Of a DNA stretch of 64,000 nucleotides, positions 62,022 to 64,000 are shown one piece after another; the stretch's first letter is position 1, and each line of letters begins with the position of its first letter. The notes under the pieces are model-generated. The model was not told the DNA's origin. It searched no databases and saw only the letters and a list, made by a program, of their open reading frames with translations. A program made the position numbers and the translations under genes. Origin of the DNA: Glandiceps talaboti (lineage: Eukaryota; Hemichordata; Enteropneusta; Spengelidae); assembly GCF_964340395.1 (NCBI RefSeq), contig NC_135549.1:31681832-31745831 (forward strand). The letters run 5' to 3'.

Positions 62022-64000
62022 CATCCAACCGTACGTCCGTCCGTCCGTCCATCCATCCATCCATCCATACATCCATCCTCCCATCAGAGCGCGCGCGCGC
62101 GCGTGTGCGTGTGTGTGTGTGTGTGTGTAAACGACTTCATGTCAAAAACTGTCAAACTGATTGCTCTGATATCTGGTGGGGACATTACTTTCAATATGTC
62201 CAGTTGGGAAATTGTTTAAGTGAAAGTGAACGCATCATAGGTATGCGTTTTAGATCAAAATCTAAAACTCAAAGTGTTGGGCGGTTTGGCCTGAAATTTG
62301 GTGGGAACATTCTTAGTGGTGTGCGGATTAAGAATTGTTCATGACATCAGTGATATGACTTTTTAAAGCTTACTCAAAAACTGATCATTATATTTTTCAG
62401 CTATCTTGAGAAATACCACAGTGAGGAAAACAGTAAGACGGCCATTGATAACATCAGAGATAAATCGTCTCAGGGATTCTCTCTCACTTGGGATTTTACA
62501 ATGAAACATTTTGACGAGCTGGAAAACATGTAAGAAACTACATACATGCACTTCCGAGCAGATCAGTGATGTAATTAGTGTAATATTGTCCTTGCTTACA
62601 TTGTATTGTACAGTAATAGAATGACAATACCCATAAAATGTAGGTGAACAGAATACGGTGGATATCACAGATATGGTCTCTGCGCATACTGTACATTTGT
62701 GAACGGTACAACGTATGCTTACCTATGATAGAAAATTCAATATACCGTAAACAAATTGTTGTGTACATGTATGTGTTCATACACTGTTGATATAACGACT
62801 TAATTTGGGACAGTCTACCCCTTTGATGTGGTATCCCCTTTGATTAGTTGAATCTACAAGTAAAATATCTGTTCGTTTGTAACTCTGGCATTTCTTTTAC
62901 ACTTTTGTGTTCCATGACGTTTCGTATATGCATTGGCTTTGAACGCTATCAGACTACAAGACAGTTAACACTAGTTAAAGTTTGAACACAATTTAAAGTT
63001 GTAGACGACACGTCTTCATTGTACTCTGAAGTAATTCATAATTCGTTTTAAAAAAATGAAAGTCCACAGCAACAATCCTGATAGCAATCTATCTTGCAGT
63101 CAGCACACAATTCGCTCTCATTTAATATTTAACATTAAATAGCGTTATCCGTATTATTATTAAATAGCTTGTACGTATACCCATTAACTTTCTGTTTCTA
63201 GATATGGTGACGGTGCGTACGATATCGTGTGGGATTTTGACAGTCTGATGAATACTAAGTACGACCTTGATATGGTAAGTCTAGAGTATAAACCACAAAA
63301 TAATTGTTGTTGTTTTTTTCAATTCACTGTGGAAAAAAAATTCTTGAAGCGCTTGTCTAATTTAATGATATGAAAATACGAAACATATCAGAGACAATTT
63401 TAATAATGTGACGTCATTAAAACTATAGGCATTGGAAAGAGACCAACATATGTGATAAAACCAACTAAAACTATAGACATTGGAAAGCGATCAACATATA
63501 TGATAAAACCGACTAAAACTATAGACATTGGAGAGAGAGATTAACATATATGATAAAAACAACTAAAACTATAGACATTGGAGAGAGACCAACATATATG
63601 ATAAAACCGACTAAACCGATTAAGTTATACAGATTGACGGCCAGTTCTACCCTATTCGGTATAACGACACTTCTTTGTCGTTGTACCATCGAACTCAACC
63701 AACCAACCAACCAACCAACCAACCAACCAACCAACCAACAGCTCACCCACCCACGGGGTTATGGGGTTCTCGTTCTATCTCACTTTTAACAAATACAAGT
63801 ATTTACCATGGTCTGAAATCCTCATTTATTTCTTCACAGATAAATATGTTTGGCATTAATCACAACAACATGTCCGATTCAGCTGCTAGGGGATTTCACC
63901 AATCAGTCCAAGTGATTGAAACAAACGTCGCCTGGATGGATAGGAATAGAGAGAGCGTACGTGATTGGTTAATTGATGTGACGAGTAACATGAATGTGGA
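45517..64000 (+). CDS. M1-family zinc aminopeptidase, aminopeptidase N-like, type II membrane protein (3' end open)
   Basis: Seventeen exons join in frame: 45517-46193, 48712-48982, 54755-54875, 55191-55345, 56404-56517, 56729-56866, 57180-57311, 57611-57786, 58062-58156, 59457-59590, 60201-60404, 60751-60827, 61239-61349, 61739-61903, 62401-62529, 63202-63274 and 63840-64000 (window end). All have GT-AG borders and matching phases. About 977 residues are visible, close to the usual length of membrane aminopeptidase N. A short cytoplasmic tail precedes a membrane anchor (residues 34-54) and a Pro-rich stalk. The zinc site HEIIH (403-407) with Glu426 eighteen residues later is intact, as is the catalytic Tyr490 (SYSKGAS). 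The usual GAMEN exopeptidase motif is GALEC (367-371). Expected role: removal of N-terminal amino acids from peptides outside the cell. The ATG at 45517 has a better context than the one at 45499. Confidence 0.95.
46194..48711. other. Aminopeptidase intron 1
   Basis: No exon was recognised. The middle is occupied by the second copy of the TIR-bearing repeat (47408-48156); the rest looks unique. Confidence 0.6.
47408..48156. mobile_element. TIR-bearing non-autonomous DNA-transposon-like repeat, copy B
   Basis: It aligns along its length with 9313-10080 in the same orientation. The left end CAGCCTTTACAAGGGGAGG and the reverse complement of the right end, CAGTAATTACAAGGGGCAGG, form terminal inverted repeats. 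There is no open frame of note. It lies in intron 1 of the aminopeptidase gene. The 749-bp length and TIRs suggest a MITE-like derivative of a cut-and-paste transposon; the superfamily is undetermined. Confidence 0.7.
48712..48982 (+). CDS. Aminopeptidase exon 2
   Basis: Reads WIAGAVFEPNGARMTFPCLD, then EPNLKATFDI, ALANMNE and STYLISFSLTDF, the conserved core of the M1 N-terminal domain (compare the general FEPxxAR..FPC.DEP..KATF pattern). The donor CTG|GTAAGG opens the intron filled by the 24-bp array. Confidence 0.95.
49184..54596. repeat. 24-bp satellite array, about 225 copies, in aminopeptidase intron 2
   Basis: The unit contains ATGGGTTGATAACAGATATC and then AATT or a variant. Over 5.4 kb the 24-base register never slips. 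Variation is almost confined to two transition sites (A/G and T/C in ATCRATYATG), plus an occasional CGTG form and a handful of single changes (GATAGCAG, GATTACAG, GAAAACAG, ACAGACATC, ACATATATC). Because 24 is a multiple of three, one frame stays open on each strand (GLITDINY-type on plus, MIDICYQP-type on minus). Splice sites on both sides place the array in an intron of about 5.8 kb. Confidence 0.97.
54755..54875 (+). CDS. Aminopeptidase exon 3
   Basis: Reads FRVWAQEDYLYAANYSLYIG, then VALLTYFEDYYQVPYSIPKM, matching the M1 segment that leads to the GAMEN loop. It starts only about 160 bp after the 24-bp array. Its acceptor (CATCAAACTAG) has a poor pyrimidine tract. Confidence 0.9.
55191..55345 (+). 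CDS. Aminopeptidase exon 4: exopeptidase loop and zinc-binding HEIIH
   Basis: Opens DMIAFPDFISGALECWGHIL (M1 consensus GAMENWG replaced by GALECWG) and ends RVAEIVAHEIIHM, which supplies two zinc-binding His and the general-base Glu. The acceptor is TTTTTGCCTTCTAG and the donor ATG|GTAAGA. Confidence 0.95.
56090..56236. repeat. AT-rich tandem repeat, four divergent copies of about 36 bp
   Basis: The segment TTATGGTATTCATATTAAAT recurs with small changes and indels in intron 4. A (CTGT)n tract follows at 56285-56352. Confidence 0.85.
56285..56352. repeat. (CTGT)n microsatellite
   Basis: About 16 CTGT units with one AACTGT interruption, about 50 bp before exon 5. Confidence 0.95.
56404..56517 (+). 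CDS. Aminopeptidase exon 5: third zinc ligand
   Basis: [20 protein letters not shown] puts Glu426 exactly 18 residues after the second zinc His, completing the HEXXH-(X18)-E gluzincin site. FATYVPYMGV and PEWKI follow. Confidence 0.95.
56729..57311 (+). CDS. Aminopeptidase exons 6 and 7: catalytic tyrosine
   Basis: Exon 6 (56729-56866) ends DEVWSMFDTMSYSK and exon 7 (57180-57311) opens GASILRSLNTFL. The joined SYSKGASILR block carries the transition-state-stabilising Tyr (residue 490) of M1 peptidases. Both exons are phase 0. Confidence 0.95.
57345..57506. repeat. (CACTA)n pentanucleotide repeat
   Basis: About 32 CTACA/ACTAC units with a few ACGCT and ACACA variants, just inside intron 7. 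Confidence 0.95.
57611..64000 (+). CDS. Aminopeptidase exons 8-17: C-terminal ERAP1-like domain
   Basis: The ten exons encode DTWSLQAGHPLVTVTR, WILFNPDQRGFFRTQYD, SLLDDALTISQTGYIDHVYG, PLYENLGWD, RREWMQ-like LYREWMQDPDINP, YCTAIRHGGPAEWQFAYEQ, SRDSWILM and, in the last visible exon, VAWMDRNRESVRDWL. These are the usual landmarks of the beta-sandwich and alpha-helical HEAT-like C-terminal domain of M1 enzymes. The last landmark normally lies close to the C terminus, so only a short end is missing beyond the window. Confidence 0.93.
59821..59970. repeat. Imperfect foldback (long hairpin) in aminopeptidase intron 10
   Basis: The left arm CTTTTCTGTTTGATACAACC ... ACACTTTAAGATAGCAA (59821-59888) pairs with the right arm TTGCTGTTTAAGTGTGACAT ... 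GGTTGTATCAAACAGAAAA (59906-59970) around a loop of about 17 bases. Arms are about 66 bp with scattered mismatches. It may be a MITE or a source of a hairpin RNA. Confidence 0.8.
61962..62127. repeat. (CTGT)n, (CCGT)n, (CCAT)n, (GC)n and (GT)n tract
   Basis: Five simple repeats follow one another in intron 14. Confidence 0.95.
63419..63614. repeat. 48-bp tandem repeat, four copies, in intron 16
   Basis: AAAACTATAGACATTGGAAA followed by GCGATCAACATATATGATAA recurs four times with small changes. A (CCAA)n tract follows at 63697-63739. Confidence 0.92.
63697..63739. repeat. (CCAA)n microsatellite
   Basis: Ten or eleven CCAA units about 100 bp before the last visible exon. Confidence 0.95.

Overview
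The window is a piece of an animal nuclear genome. Genes are split by GT-AG introns with polypyrimidine-tailed acceptors, and the protein families are metazoan (a trypsin-like S1 protease, a bHLH-Orange repressor, a type II membrane M1 aminopeptidase). Non-LTR retrotransposons and simple repeats are abundant. A marine invertebrate is the most plausible source, but the sequence alone does not fix the phylum.

Layout. 1-1530: decayed CR1/L2-like LINE on the minus strand. 1793-12313 (+): last three exons of a trypsin-like serine protease; the His57 exon is not in view. Its introns carry a 50-bp minisatellite that copies the gene's own exon/intron junction 41 times, a 62-bp minisatellite (15 copies), a TIR-bearing transposon-like repeat, and long (TA)n tracts around a near-perfect palindrome. 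13.0-14.35 kb: second decayed LINE (minus). 15.0-17.7 kb: trinucleotide, 33-bp and 47-bp repeats. 20507-26413 (-): bHLH-Orange transcription factor, with three coding exons reconstructed here (about 826 aa, very rich in Gln and His), a probable 5' UTR exon ending at 26876, and a putative promoter with a palindromic CRE and a CACGTG E-box near 27.1 kb. 27.2-36.2 kb: no gene seen; microsatellites and a 31/62-bp higher-order minisatellite. 36.2-44.2 kb: retrotransposon cluster, namely a dead restriction-like-endonuclease LINE lying between (ATGT)n tracts and split by a second LINE with an intact 3' ORF, followed by a decayed APE-type LINE. 45517-64000 (+): nearly complete M1 aminopeptidase N-like gene, 17 exons, still open at the window end. 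Its second intron is more than 90 percent a 5.4-kb array of about 225 copies of a 24-bp unit.

The two peptidases (secreted or extracellular endopeptidase, membrane exopeptidase) could both act in extracellular or gut protein digestion, but nothing here shows that they are linked functionally; the bHLH gene lies between them on the other strand. The most unusual content is the tandem-repeat biology: a multiplied splice-donor junction and a length-perfect 24-bp array, both inside protein-coding genes.
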